DNA from: Paenibacillus silvestris
Lineage (GTDB): Bacteria > Bacillota > Bacilli > Paenibacillales > NBRC-103111
Reading direction: 5' to 3'
NCBI RefSeq assembly: GCF_009882985.1
Contig: NZ_WTUZ01000010.1
Location: 352 to 64,351 of the forward strand
Length of the DNA: 64,000 nucleotides
Part shown: in pieces, positions 15,745-24,988 of the stretch
Layout: the number at the start of each line of letters is the position of its first letter
How positions within the stretch are numbered: the first letter of the stretch is position 1
Program-made: the position numbers and the translations under genes
The notes under the pieces: model-generated
The model's input: the letters and a program-made list of their open reading frames with translations, nothing else
Database searches by the model: none
What the model was told of the DNA's origin: nothing

Positions 15745-18024
15745 CTATCGTTTTTCCCCTACCAATGCAATATTAGAGAAGGTTGCCGTATTATAATTGT
15801 GAATACGACTCGTATTTTGAGCTGCATCTACGGCAAAACCAATAAACACGGTTTCGTTCATCGGGATCGTTTTTTGCCCCACTGCCGTCCAGTTGATTCC
15901 GTCTTGCGAAGCGTACCCTGTTATGGTGTCACCTTTCCTCGCAATCTTCAACCAAAAAGGCAGTGTCGTGCCTTTCAAGGTAGGAACCCCATAATCTTCC
16001 GGTCGATCATTCTCACCAAGCGCCAAGATCGGCTCCCCATGGGATGTTCGTGTTGAAAAATGAACGGAATATGGCGTGTTTTGCTTATCAGCCTTTACAA
16101 CCGACGTACTGATGATAGCTGTAGCAGCGTCCGCCGCGAGACTTTCTCGAATCATCAAGCCGGAAATCGCATTATTGTCAACCTTCGTTAAGGAGTCAAT
16201 CCTCGCCACCAGCTCCGTATCGCCTTTTACCTTTTGCGAGGCAAAGTGGAAGGAATCTGCCGTTTGGTCGATCCGGCCAGCTCCCTTGACCGTAAGCACC
16301 CCATCAGATAATGAGGTATTTCCTTGAATAGGTACCTTGCCAACATCCATTGATGTCCAATCGCCACTTTGTTTCTCCGTATTTACATGAATCGGCATAG
16401 AGGTCGTCTGTGTCGCATTGCCTGCGTAATCGATCGCTTTTGCTGAAACGAACCAAGTACCATCGGGAGCATTTTTCCACGTAAAATCGAAGGAGCCTTT
16501 CGTCGCTTCGCCAATTTTCACATCATTGGAATAAAACTCGACCTTGGCGATGTTTCCTTTATTTTTTAGCTTTGCGTTCATTTTAATAGACGATCCGGCT
16601 TTATGAATACTGTTCAGCGCGGGTGATTGAAGTTCGACGTCTGGATTCTCGGCTTTATAATCGATACGGACTAGCCCATTTACATACCTTTCAAGGTTGG
16701 AATACCCTGATTCAGTCATCTGTTTACCGTCTGCGGCATCATTATGGTTCAAGCCTTCTTTAATTTCCCAAGCATCTGGCATTCCATCATGATCCGTGTC
16801 TAACGGGGCTTCAGCCGACTTCAACTCCGGATAGCCGCCTACCTCCCATTCATTATTTATCAGTCTCCCAGTCCCGTTCCTCACGTCGTTCGCGACGCGG
16901 GCATCGACAGCATCTCTGCGCGGATACGTTGCCCCAGCCTGACTCAATACCCGTTCATAAGCCTGTTCAGCCGTGCTAATGCTGAGTGTATCATGACCCA
17001 ACACCTCATATGGCGTGTCTGAGAACGAAGTTCCGCTTTTGATTTCTTCCGTCCCGAGCGTATTGTCAGCAGTAACGGCTTGGTTCCCGTACATATAATT
17101 ACCCGAAATGTGGAACCAGCTAAGCCTGCCATCCTGACCGGGGCTGACAACCCGTTTCATCACTTTTTCATGTGTAGACGGGCCGGGCTTATAATAATTG
17201 TTAATCATGTTATTTTCTTGATCGTTTCCGCCATAGGTGGAATTAAAACCCCAATTATACATGACGTTGTTCACCAAATCCGTACTGGAGACAGGGTTAA
17301 CATTGTTGCCAGTATTCCCGAGGGCGGGTACGCGGCTTACGTGACTCGCGAGTAAGTTATTAGCGAAGGTAGCATTCTCGCCTCCCCATATCCCGCCATA
17401 CCCATGTCTTCCCTTTACATGTCCCGATAACAGCATGCTTTCGCTTATGATGCTCCATTGCAGGGTTGTATTTTCATTCCGATACAAAGACAATGTCTCA
17501 TCCACCGACCAGCTTGTGGAAATATGGTCGATGATCGCATTTTTAATATCTCTTCCGCCAAAAGCGTCGGGTTCCGAATCAATGTTGGCGCTGCCAGGTC
17601 GAAACCGCAAATAACGAATAATGATATTCTCGGAGCCCGAAATATCAGTGCCATAACCGGCAATAGTGATACCATCGCCCGGCGCTGTTTGACCGAGTAT
17701 CGAAAGGTTCTTTTGCTTAATTTTTAGAGGCTGCTTCAAGTGGATGGTCCCGGATGTGCGAAAGATAAGATTTCGATTTCCTTGACTCACCCCATCGCGT
17801 AATGAGCCTGGAATCGGCGTTTCATTAAGCCCATAATCCGCCAATGTTGTGACCTCGTATACGTCGTATCCGCGACCACCGCTCGTATACATTCCGCCGC
17901 CTTCCGCTCCCGGAAATGCAGGTACCATGCTTGTCTCATTCGACGTATCGCCTGTCGAGGCACTCACGTGCACGGAACCTATTAGTTGAACTGCTGCTAG
18001 TACAGAAATGAGCATTTTTTTCAT
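15745..18024 (-). CDS. Secreted pectate lyase-like polysaccharide lyase, multidomain
   Basis: A 759-residue exported enzyme. A signal peptide (KK, then about 16 hydrophobic residues, ending near VSAS) is followed by a right-handed beta-helix (about 40-420): FPGAEGGGMYTSGGRGYDVYEV, PGSLRDGV, LSILGQTAPGDGI, IIRYLRFRPG and IIDHISTSWSVDE, typical of PL1-like pectate lyases. Next comes a calcium-loop segment DTDHDGMPDAWE, an Ig-like domain (about 470-560) and a C-terminal jelly-roll of the concanavalin/DUF1349 type. It probably cleaves pectin outside the cell. The ATG follows GGAGGAGG; a cre-like box lies 35 bases upstream. Substrate not proven. Confidence 0.86.
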   Translation of the reverse strand: MKKMLISVLAAVQLIGSVHVSASTGDTSNETSMVPAFPGAEGGGMYTSGGRGYDVYEVTTLADYGLNETPIPGSLRDGVSQGNRNLIFRTSGTIHLKQPLKIKQKNLSILGQTAPGDGITIAGYGTDISGSENIIIRYLRFRPGSANIDSEPDAFGGRDIKNAIIDHISTSWSVDETLSLYRNENTTLQWSIISESMLLSGHVKGRHGYGGIWGGENATFANNLLASHVSRVPALGNTGNNVNPVSSTDLVNNVMYNWGFNSTYGGNDQENNMINNYYKPGPSTHEKVMKRVVSPGQDGRLSWFHISGNYMYGNQAVTADNTLGTEEIKSGTSFSDTPYEVLGHDTLSISTAEQAYERVLSQAGATYPRRDAVDARVANDVRNGTGRLINNEWEVGGYPELKSAEAPLDTDHDGMPDAWEIKEGLNHNDAADGKQMTESGYSNLERYVNGLVRIDYKAENPDVELQSPALNSIHKAGSSIKMNAKLKNKGNIAKVEFYSNDVKIGEATKGSFDFTWKNAPDGTWFVSAKAIDYAGNATQTTSMPIHVNTEKQSGDWTSMDVGKVPIQGNTSLSDGVLTVKGAGRIDQTADSFHFASQKVKGDTELVARIDSLTKVDNNAISGLMIRESLAADAATAIISTSVVKADKQNTPYSVHFSTRTSHGEPILALGENDRPEDYGVPTLKGTTLPFWLKIARKGDTITGYASQDGINWTAVGQKTIPMNETVFIGFAVDAAQNTSRIHNYNTATFSNIALVGEKR

Positions 18025-18058
18025 CACTACATCGTCCTCCTCCAATAAGTTGATCACT

Positions 18059-18072
18059 TGTAATCGCTTGCA
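18059..18072. promoter_or_regulatory. cre-like site (CcpA) before pectate lyase
   Basis: TGTAATCGCTTGCA fits the Bacillus cre consensus TGWAANCGNTNWCA at 13 of 14 positions. It lies 35 bases upstream of the lyase ATG, where bound CcpA could block transcription when good sugars are present. Confidence 0.65.
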
Positions 18073-18273
18073 GCTTCATCGCCAAGCAGTCAACTCATTA
18101 TGTGCCCCTGGACGGATGCCAAGCTATAGCTCTGAAACAACTTTTAGGCTTGTGCCGCCTATACGCTGCAGTGACGATACGCAGGTTATATGAAGCATAG
18201 ACAAAATCATCCAAATCTACATCCAAGGGGCATCTTCCATGCCTGCGAAATCGGAAGAACTCGAAACGCGAGC

Positions 18274-18999
18274 TTAGGGATTTTCGGAAAAATATTGCTT
18301 GATTCCCTCAACGATTGCTTTGGCCGCACGAGCTTGTCCATCTTTGCCGAACATGGTCCCCTCCTCATGGGGATTCGTGAGATAGCCGACTTCCACTAAT
18401 GTTGCCGGCATGTTGCTAAGTGTAAGCACCTTCAGCTGATCTTCCCTAACCTCTCGGTCCCGAAATCCCATCGCCTTCACAACTTGCCTATGAATCGATT
18501 GGGCCAACTGAAAGCTACTCTCGTAGCGATAATAAGTTTCCGTCCCGCCTACGCTCTGATCCGAATAAGTGTTTCCGTGAATGGACACCAAGGCATCGGC
18601 ATTCCATTCGTTCGCCATGCCAGCACGGTCTTCCAATTCGATGAAGGTATCGTCAGATCGGGTTAATTGGGGTTGGAATCGGAGGTCCTTTTCCAATAAT
18701 TCAAATACCTTTAAACCCAAAGACAACGTAAAGTCTTTCTCCATCTTCCCATCATCCCCTGTCGCTCCGGGATCTTTGCCCCCATGTCCTGGATCGATTA
18801 CAATCTTGATCCTATGATTTGGTGTTGCCGTCTGCTCAATTCCTGATGTTTTATCATGTGTGACAAGATTTGCCGACAGGTAAGGTATGGGCAAGGATAC
18901 GTTTTTGGCCAAAGTAACGAATGCACTTCCTAGAATTAGCAGAAAAATTAAGGATACAGTAAATCGGACGAATCGGTTTTTCCTTCTGTATGTGCTCAT
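18274..18999 (-). CDS. N-acetylmuramoyl-L-alanine amidase (Amidase_3)
   Basis: A 241-residue zinc amidase that cuts the bond between muramic acid and the peptide stem. An N-terminal anchor (residues 12-31) leads to the catalytic domain with the zinc ligands His in VIDPGHGGKDPG, Glu in GKMEKDFTL and His in LVSIHGN; the catalytic Glu is in ATLVEVGYLTNP. The length is near that of B. subtilis CwlD (237) with the same anchor, so a spore cortex role is possible, but other Amidase_3 proteins look alike. The preceding 18025-18273 stretch carries the lyase promoter and no gene. Confidence 0.87.
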   Translation of the reverse strand: MSTYRRKNRFVRFTVSLIFLLILGSAFVTLAKNVSLPIPYLSANLVTHDKTSGIEQTATPNHRIKIVIDPGHGGKDPGATGDDGKMEKDFTLSLGLKVFELLEKDLRFQPQLTRSDDTFIELEDRAGMANEWNADALVSIHGNTYSDQSVGGTETYYRYESSFQLAQSIHRQVVKAMGFRDREVREDQLKVLTLSNMPATLVEVGYLTNPHEEGTMFGKDGQARAAKAIVEGIKQYFSENP

Positions 19000-19121
19000 G
19001 CTGGCCTCCCTAGGGATCTAGACTTCCATCTCCTAGTTATACCTGCCACACATAGCAAGCACGTTGCCAACTTGTTAACTTTTTGTATCTGAATCTCGCA
19101 TAGAAATGCTAAATGTTAATC

Positions 19122-20636
19122 TTAAGGCAGCAAGCCCGTTTGCTTTAAGTAGTTTTGGGCAACTTGTGCCGCGGACATTTGTTCTACATTAACTTGGTAA
19201 TTCATTTTGCGCATGTCGTCATCCGTAATCTTATCTCCTAGTTTATTGAGAATCCGTTCAAGTTCCGGATATTTCTCCAGCGTTTCCTGCCTCAGTAGCG
19301 ATGCACCTTGGTAAGGCGGGAACAGCTTTTTATCATCTTCAAGAACGGTTAAGTGATACTGCTGGATCTCGCTGTCCGTCGAATACGCATCAACGAGATT
19401 AACATCGCCATTTTGGATTGCCGTGTAACGCAACTTCGCTTCCATGGTCTTAATATTAGCAAAATGAAGTCCGTACAATTTCTCTATGCCACGATACCCG
19501 TCTTCCCGGTCGGAAAACTCAAGTGTCATGCCAGGACGAATTTTCGGAGAGATTCGGCCCAAATCCGATATAGTCTTTAGCTGATATTGATCTGCTAGCT
19601 GTGTTGTTACTGCCAATGCATAAGTATTGTTATATTTCATAGGGTGAAGCAGTACCATATGATTGGTTTGCAGAATGCCTGCTCGTGCTTGCTCATACAC
19701 ATCAGAGCTATTCGTGCTGGCGGCTTTCTCTTTCAGGAAAGTTGAAACGATCGTCCCTGTGAATTCCGGATAGATATCAATCGCCCCCGATTTAAGGGCC
19801 TCAAATACAAACGTCGTTTTGCCTAAGCCAGGCTTCAGTTCGACTTTTATTTTCGACTCTCGTTCAATCAGCAGCTTGTACATGTTAATCAAAATTTCCG
19901 GTTCAGCACCTAACTTGCCGCCGATCACAATGACTCCGGCGGCAGTCCCCCTTAGTAACGAAACGATAATGAGCGCTGCACATATCAAGCCGACACCGAC
20001 AAATACGCGTATTCGAATCAGAGAAGTACGCTCCGCAAAGCGTAGTAGGTAATCAAATGCGATTGCCAGCAAAGCAACGGGTACAGCACCGAGGATTATT
20101 AAGTCATGGTTGTTCCTATCAATGCCGAGCAGGATCAATTTGCCTAATCCTCCTGCTCCGACGAGCGCCGCGAGTGTTGTTGTCCCGATTACAAGCACCA
20201 TAGCCGTGCGAATACCTGACATAATAAACGGCAACGCAAGCGGAAGCTCGACACGCCAAAGGCGTTGCCAACCGTTCATGCCCATCGCATTAGACGCCTC
20301 AATCAAGTTTTGGTCAATTTGCCGAATACCCGTGTAAGTATTACGCAAAATGGGCAGTAAAGAATAAATAATGAGTGCAATGATCGCTGGTTTTTTACCA
20401 ATTCCTACGAAAGGAATGAGCAGCCCTAGCAGTGCTAAGGAAGGAATTGTTTGCAGCACTGCTGATACTCCGATTATTCCTTCTGCCCACCTTGGGCGCC
20501 TGGTCCCATAAATGGCAATTGGAATAGCTATGACGACAGCAATCATTAGAGCTATAAATGAGATTTGAATATGTTCACCAATTGCCTTAATGATCTCGAA
20601 TTTACGTTCCATAAAAGCTTCATACAACGAGTTCAT
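19122..20636 (-). CDS. Osmolyte ABC importer: fused permease and binding protein (OpuC/ProW-X type)
   Basis: A 504-residue fusion. Residues 1-210 form a BPD-type permease with EAA loop (ASNAMGMNGWQRLWRVELPLALP). An additional membrane helix near 215-238 tethers an OpuAC-like substrate-binding domain (about 240-504), which begins IGGKLGAEPEILINMYKLLIE and has the IDIYPEFTGT and FSDREDGYRGIEKLYGL segments. The family takes up glycine betaine, choline or carnitine. In B. subtilis OpuC these are separate proteins; the fused form is common in Firmicutes. The ATPase gene lies 29 bases upstream on the same strand. Confidence 0.9.
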   Translation of the reverse strand: MNSLYEAFMERKFEIIKAIGEHIQISFIALMIAVVIAIPIAIYGTRRPRWAEGIIGVSAVLQTIPSLALLGLLIPFVGIGKKPAIIALIIYSLLPILRNTYTGIRQIDQNLIEASNAMGMNGWQRLWRVELPLALPFIMSGIRTAMVLVIGTTTLAALVGAGGLGKLILLGIDRNNHDLIILGAVPVALLAIAFDYLLRFAERTSLIRIRVFVGVGLICAALIIVSLLRGTAAGVIVIGGKLGAEPEILINMYKLLIERESKIKVELKPGLGKTTFVFEALKSGAIDIYPEFTGTIVSTFLKEKAASTNSSDVYEQARAGILQTNHMVLLHPMKYNNTYALAVTTQLADQYQLKTISDLGRISPKIRPGMTLEFSDREDGYRGIEKLYGLHFANIKTMEAKLRYTAIQNGDVNLVDAYSTDSEIQQYHLTVLEDDKKLFPPYQGASLLRQETLEKYPELERILNKLGDKITDDDMRKMNYQVNVEQMSAAQVAQNYLKQTGLLP

Positions 20637-20665
20637 TGCCTCATCCCTTCTTCATCTCCAACTGC

Positions 20666-21409
20666 TTACTCCTTGTTGCTGTTTCCAAAAGCTGAACCAA
20701 CGAACTCCTTCACAAAGTTAGTTGCCGGATTCTGCCTTAGTTCCATGGCTGAACCCACTTGGATAATTATGCCATCCTGCATCAAACAGACGCGGTCAGC
20801 AAGTAATGCTGCTTCTTGTATATCATGAGTGACGAACAAAATAGTTTTTGAAATTGTTTTTTTCAGCACAACCAAATCCTGTTGCAGTTGCTCTCGGCTA
20901 ATGGGGTCCAGCGCGCTGAACGGCTCATCCATCAAGACGATGTCTGGATTAGCAGCTAGCGCACGGACTACGCCTACTCTCTGTTGTTGTCCGCCAGAAA
21001 GTTCAGCAGGTCGTCTATTTCTATATGTGGACGGGTCTAAACCTACCATTTCAAGCAGTTCATTTACCCTTATGCGAATCGCCTTCGCATTCCATCCCCG
21101 CAGCTCGGGAACGATTGAAATATTTTGCTCTACCGTCATATGGGGAAACAGCGCAATTGACTGTAGGACATATCCGATATTACAGCGCAGTTCGTGAATG
21201 TTATACTCACGGATGGGTTTTTCGTCAAGTATGATTGTACCTGATGTCGGCTCTATCAGCCGATTGACCATTTTCAGCAGCGTCGTTTTTCCTGAACCAC
21301 TAGGACCAATAAGAACGAAAAATTCTCCTTTTTCGATCTGGAGATCGATTCCTTGCAAGGCATACGTCTTTTCCGAATATTGTTTAGATACTTGCTCAAA
21401 GCGAATCAT
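20666..21409 (-). CDS. Osmolyte ABC importer ATP-binding protein
   Basis: A 247-residue ABC ATPase: Walker A GPSGSGKTT, Q-loop YVLQSIALFPHMTV, signature LSGGQQQRVGVVRAL, Walker B IVLMDEPFSALD and switch His in THDIQEA. The sequence follows OpuCA/OpuBA over the ABC domain but lacks the C-terminal CBS pair that senses ionic strength in OpuA/OpuCA, so regulation of activity may differ. The start at 21409 follows GTAGGAGG; an upstream ATG at 21436 is dismissed. It precedes the fused permease-binding gene. Confidence 0.9.
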   Translation of the reverse strand: MIRFEQVSKQYSEKTYALQGIDLQIEKGEFFVLIGPSGSGKTTLLKMVNRLIEPTSGTIILDEKPIREYNIHELRCNIGYVLQSIALFPHMTVEQNISIVPELRGWNAKAIRIRVNELLEMVGLDPSTYRNRRPAELSGGQQQRVGVVRALAANPDIVLMDEPFSALDPISREQLQQDLVVLKKTISKTILFVTHDIQEAALLADRVCLMQDGIIIQVGSAMELRQNPATNFVKEFVGSAFGNSNKE

Positions 21410-21548
21410 GCACTTCCTCCTACTTGGACAAATCAACTATATATGGTTGATATTATGCTTCCTTTTGGTGAAGTTATTTACCAAACATTCTATACTCATT
21501 TCTTGCATTCACTCACTCTTAACCTCAACCAAAAAACTTCGCCCAAAA

Positions 21549-21616
21549 ATGGAAAGTTCCCTTTACATTTATTACTTTGCACGATATACTCCTCTTACGG
21601 AAAGGAAACTTTCCAT
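21549..21616. promoter_or_regulatory. Inverted repeat bracketing the XRE promoter
   Basis: Arms at 21549-21561 and 21604-21616 (core ATGGAAAGTT and AACTTTCCAT) are complementary at 12 of 13 positions. They flank the sigma-A promoter below. This suits two operators bound by the XRE protein that represses itself by looping or by blocking both ends. Confidence 0.65.
21562..21590 (+). promoter_or_regulatory. Sigma-A promoter of XRE operon
   Basis: -35 TTTACA (21562-21567), 17-base spacer, -10 TATACT (21585-21590), close to consensus. Start of transcription near 21597, 36 bases before the TTG start codon. Confidence 0.8.
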
Positions 21617-21632
21617 AAAGGGAGTGAACGCA

Positions 21633-21839
21633 TTGAACAACCGCTTAGAAGAAATCCGCAAGCAACGGGGAATTAAGCAAGAAGAATTAGCAGCGGCTCT
21701 TGAAGTATCAAGGCAAACTATCGGTTCACTTGAAAACGGACGTTATAACCCATCGATCCTTTTAGCATTCAAGATTGCTCGATTTTTCGATATGAGTATC
21801 GAAGAAATCTTTATTTATGAGGAGGATGATCATGTATGA
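21633..21839 (+). CDS. Small XRE-family regulator
   Basis: A 68-residue protein that is almost all helix-turn-helix: RLEEIRKQRGIKQEELAAALEVSRQTIGSLENGRYNPS, then LAFKIARFFDMSIEEIFIYEE. This is the YozG/YvaO-like group that pairs with a membrane protein. I start at the TTG at 21633, six bases after GGGAGTG; the frame is open far upstream, but those bases hold the promoter. The stop overlaps the start of the next gene (ATGA), so the two are translated together. Confidence 0.85.
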   Translation: MNNRLEEIRKQRGIKQEELAAALEVSRQTIGSLENGRYNPSILLAFKIARFFDMSIEEIFIYEEDDHV

Positions 21840-22267
21840 AAAAAACGATTCCGTCATATTTTCTTACCTTTGTAGGCGTAGGACTATTAGCAGTTAGTTC
21901 GTATTTCATCAAAACAATTGAGGATCCACAAGGCATGCTTCGAGTATTGCTTTATATCTCTTTTGGCCTAGGCTGTGCTATTTTCGGGCATGGTTTGTCA
22001 ACATTAATCGATCGACTCCTTCTGAAGAATCATCCTGCCGCAGCAAAGCAGCTAGAGATTGAGAAGAAAGATGAGCGTAATTTGGCAATCGCTAATGGGG
22101 CCAAAGCGAAAGCATATGACATGATGATTTTTGTATTTGGAGCTTTAATATTAGCAATTGCCTTGATGGGTATAGATTTAATAGTGGTATTGCTGTTGGT
22201 ATTTACTTACTTGTTTATCCTTGGATACTGCACTTATTACCGTATAAAGTACTATAAAGAAATGTAA
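21836..22267 (+). CDS. Membrane protein paired with XRE regulator
   Basis: A 143-residue integral membrane protein with four likely helices (about 6-24, 36-56, 94-110, 113-132) and a charged cytoplasmic loop EIEKKDERNLAIANGAKAKAYD between helices 2 and 3. The loop with DERN followed by a helix pair is typical of DUF2178/DUF6442-like proteins that are commonly encoded next to short XRE regulators. The function is unknown; it may sense a membrane state and affect the regulator (inference). Confidence 0.75.
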   Translation: MKKTIPSYFLTFVGVGLLAVSSYFIKTIEDPQGMLRVLLYISFGLGCAIFGHGLSTLIDRLLLKNHPAAAKQLEIEKKDERNLAIANGAKAKAYDMMIFVFGALILAIALMGIDLIVVLLLVFTYLFILGYCTYYRIKYYKEM

Positions 22268-22314
22268 TAACCTGCATGAACTTCATTGAGGGGTAATCGA
22301 AGGGTAGCTCCTTT

Positions 22315-22335
22315 ACTCGCTTAACCGAGTTTTTT
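22315..22335 (+). terminator. Short terminator of XRE operon
   Basis: Stem ACTCG with CGAGT and six-base loop, then TTTTTT. Short but well placed 48 bases after the stop. Confidence 0.55.
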
Positions 22336-22383
22336 ATAGTAGAATAATGTCTCAGCTATACTAAACGATTATGGGGTGCATGG

Positions 22384-22689
22384 ATGTCCATTAGTTTCAC
22401 AAAAGCGATTACTAATCAGTTGCAACAAGAAATTGCTGCTATAGAAAGTAAAATCATAACCGAGAAGAAAAAGAAAGATAAAGCGCAGTCTAAAATTAAT
22501 CAATTGCAAAGAGATATGAAATTAAGTCAATCGCACAGCGATTTAAGCAGCAAAATGAGCCGCATAAATAAGTTAAACGAAGAAATCAAAAACAATGATC
22601 GTATGCAAGCCGATCTCTCCAAGCAGTTAGCATCCAAGAAAACTTCACTTAAACAGCAGCAAGCCAAACAGCCCCTGCAAGAAGAATAA
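22384..22689 (+). CDS. Coiled-coil protein of unknown function
   Basis: A 101-residue, very polar protein rich in Lys, Gln, Ser and Asn. Almost the whole chain from residue 10 to 95 shows heptad patterning for a coiled coil (LQQEIAAIESKI, KINQLQRDMKL, INKLNEEIKNND, SKQLASKKTSL). No signal peptide, membrane helix or known domain. An ATG with a GGGGTG ribosome site and a good terminator downstream support it as a real single gene. I do not recognise a family. Confidence 0.75.
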   Translation: MSISFTKAITNQLQQEIAAIESKIITEKKKKDKAQSKINQLQRDMKLSQSHSDLSSKMSRINKLNEEIKNNDRMQADLSKQLASKKTSLKQQQAKQPLQEE

Positions 22690-22718
22690 GAGCGTGACTA
22701 AGGGCTAATAAAACATAA

Positions 22719-22761
22719 CGGCAGTCAGGGACCTGAAGAAGTCCTAGACTGCCGCTTTTTT
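22719..22761 (+). terminator. Terminator of coiled-coil gene
   Basis: Stem CGGCAGTC with GACTGCCG, then seven T. It lies just before the convergent hydrolase. Confidence 0.85.
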
Positions 22762-22782
22762 ATACATATTAATAAATGCTCA

Positions 22783-23616
22783 TCATTTCATCACTTCATG
22801 TTGCTCCGCTAGAAAATCAGTCACCACCTGATAATAACCGTTTAAATCGTCAGAGTGGACACCATGGCCGCATTGTTCGAACACGACCAACTTGGTGTTC
22901 GGTCTTCTTGCTTCCATCCGTTTCGCATGTTCAGTACTAAGAATGAAGCTCTTACCCCCGTGAATAAGCAGAATCGGGCAACTAGACCCTAACCAGTCCT
23001 CCCACCACACACCGTTGGACAGGGGAACGGATACTTGCAGTCCTTTGAGATCCGTTCTGAATCCCCAACCGAGTTCATCCTCAAATATGCTTTCGGCAAA
23101 ATAATCTATGGCGCGGAGCCCAATGCTTGCAAGCGATTGTCGTAGTTCCTTTAGAGAAGCTGACCGAAAAGGAAGTTTGTCGGCAAATGAAAAGTCGGCG
23201 TTAATCTCCGCACCGATATCCTCGACGACAACGGTTTTTACCAATTCAGGATACCTAGCCGCGAATTGGTAAGCATTTAATCCACCCAAGGAATGCCCCA
23301 GGATTGTAAGCGGCTGTCCGCCTAGCTCCGAATGAATGAAATTCAGAATATCCTCCACATAATGCTCCCTTGTGTATTCTTTCTCTGATGGATGCTCGCT
23401 CCAACCGTGTCCACGTTGATCCAATGAAATAATCCGCCACCCTCTGAATCGCACGGCCAACTCCGAGAATGATCTCGCATTCGCCATATAGCCATGCAAC
23501 ATAACAAGCACTCGCTCGCTATCTCCGCCATAATCCAGGTAAGAAAGCCGTAGATTGCCAGATTGAAAAAATTTCCTTACTGCCAAGCTATGATTATTAC
23601 TATTAGACATCATCAT
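22783..23616 (-). CDS. Alpha/beta hydrolase
   Basis: A 277-residue hydrolase. It has VMLHGYMANARSF (oxyanion region), SLDQRGHGWSEHP, the nucleophile elbow ILGHSLGGLNAYQFA, and a C-terminal catalytic His in FEQCGHGVHSDD with an acidic residue in LLIHGGKSFIL or nearby. This is the broad MhpC/lipase group acting on esters, lactones or C-C bonds; the substrate is unknown. Three ATGs lie in tandem after GGGAGTG. It lies 34 bases downstream of the MFS gene on the same strand, so the pair may be an operon under the LysR protein. Confidence 0.82.
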   Translation of the reverse strand: MMMSNSNNHSLAVRKFFQSGNLRLSYLDYGGDSERVLVMLHGYMANARSFSELAVRFRGWRIISLDQRGHGWSEHPSEKEYTREHYVEDILNFIHSELGGQPLTILGHSLGGLNAYQFAARYPELVKTVVVEDIGAEINADFSFADKLPFRSASLKELRQSLASIGLRAIDYFAESIFEDELGWGFRTDLKGLQVSVPLSNGVWWEDWLGSSCPILLIHGGKSFILSTEHAKRMEARRPNTKLVVFEQCGHGVHSDDLNGYYQVVTDFLAEQHEVMK

Positions 23617-23650
23617 GTCACTCCCTTATTCAACTTTATTCTCCCACAGC

Positions 23651-24874
23651 CTACGAGGGATCAAATTCAGATCTTTTCTTTTGTAATTTTCCATATAAAC
23701 CTGCCAACACAGCGGCTATCGCCATAAAGATCGCACTGGACGCGACGCCGAATTGCAAACCGAAATGTTCAACACCCGTGCCCCCAACGATAGGACCGAT
23801 AATCTGCCCCGAAGCAAAAAAGCCAGTGGCTAGGCTTAAACATTTCGCATAGATGTGATCAGAGACTTGTCTCCGAAGTAGTGCAGTTGTCATCAGTGGC
23901 GGGGTAATAAAGGAGACCAGCCCGACAAGAATCGCACCTACTGCTGTAATAAACAAGCTATTGGTGGTTACACCAATTACGCCTAGCGTACCTAGTGCTA
24001 ATCCTATCGCAAGCGTATACCCGCTAGGCCAACGGTCGATCGCTCTGCCTCCAATCCACCCATTAAATAGACCCGCGAACCCAATAGCGGACCAAATCAA
24101 ACCCGCATAAAGCGAGGGAACGCCTTTGCTTACTAAATAGGGGATCAAATACGTGAAATAAATGATGTATCCCCAACCGAAGAAGAAATAGGATCCGATT
24201 AAAAATAAGAGCTTCTTTGGATGCAACAAGAAACTATACACATTCTCGTTTCCGTGGTGTGAAATCGATGGTGAGCGAATTTTGCTTGAGGATCTCTTAT
24301 TCAGCGTGACGAGCTCGAATCCGAAAGCTGCAATGACGCCAAATACGCCCATAAGCGCCCAAGCATACCGCCACCCCATCAAGCGGGAAGGATCGATGGT
24401 GAGGGGAGCGAACAATCCCGTCACTAGAATGCCGGCAGAGCCGCCCAGCCAGATAAGACCGGACGCCGCTCCTCGTTCCATCGCTCGAACAGCATCCATC
24501 GCTATGGACAGAACCAGTACCGTCGCGAAAGCGGAGAACAAACCGATTGCGAACCGCCATAACCCGAGTTGAACAACATGCTGGCTACATGATGAACCGA
24601 TCATGGCGAGTCCGAGCAATAAACATGACCATCGATTGATAATTGACTTATGCTCCGGAAACTTCGAGATCAAAGGAGACAGACACAAAGTACCGACCAA
24701 ATAACCAATAAAGTTGACAGTACCCAATACACCTAATTGACCGTAGCTCCCTCCGATCTCCCTCTGTATCCCCGGCAAGAACAAACCATAAGAGAGCCTA
24801 GAAAAACCGAGAATGACGACAAACAAAAGTGATGCCCAAAGTGTAGTCCAGCTGTAAGCCGATTTCTTACCCAT
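23651..24874 (-). CDS. YbfB/YjiJ-family MFS transporter
   Basis: A 407-residue, 12-helix transporter of the MFS_4 group, recognised by ILGFSRLSYGLFLPGIQREIG in helix 1 and GYLVGTL in helix 2. Relatives are thought to export or import small organic compounds; no substrate is known. The ATG at 24874 follows GGGGAAG; an upstream ATG at 24916 is less likely. It is divergent from a LysR gene, with a palindrome in the shared 114-base gap, and is followed by a hydrolase. Confidence 0.83.
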   Translation of the reverse strand: MGKKSAYSWTTLWASLLFVVILGFSRLSYGLFLPGIQREIGGSYGQLGVLGTVNFIGYLVGTLCLSPLISKFPEHKSIINRWSCLLLGLAMIGSSCSQHVVQLGLWRFAIGLFSAFATVLVLSIAMDAVRAMERGAASGLIWLGGSAGILVTGLFAPLTIDPSRLMGWRYAWALMGVFGVIAAFGFELVTLNKRSSSKIRSPSISHHGNENVYSFLLHPKKLLFLIGSYFFFGWGYIIYFTYLIPYLVSKGVPSLYAGLIWSAIGFAGLFNGWIGGRAIDRWPSGYTLAIGLALGTLGVIGVTTNSLFITAVGAILVGLVSFITPPLMTTALLRRQVSDHIYAKCLSLATGFFASGQIIGPIVGGTGVEHFGLQFGVASSAIFMAIAAVLAGLYGKLQKKRSEFDPS

Positions 24875-24945
24875 AGCCCATCTTCCCCTAAATGACTTGA
24901 TATTCCAAGTGTACATTCGGAGGTATTTTTTGTAAAATTGAATTA

Positions 24946-24964
24946 TATGAATGAATTATTCATA
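24946..24964. promoter_or_regulatory. LysR-type binding site
   Basis: TATGAAT-N5-ATTCATA in the gap between the divergent MFS and LysR genes, 25 bases upstream of the LysR start. It contains the T-N11-A pattern of LysR-family boxes. Confidence 0.6.
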
Positions 24965-24988
24965 AATCTTAAAGCAACGAGGATAACT

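Noticed and set aside
21198-21632. Upstream part of the XRE open frame
   Set aside because: It overlaps the ABC ATPase on the other strand and contains the XRE promoter; the HTH protein starts at 21633.
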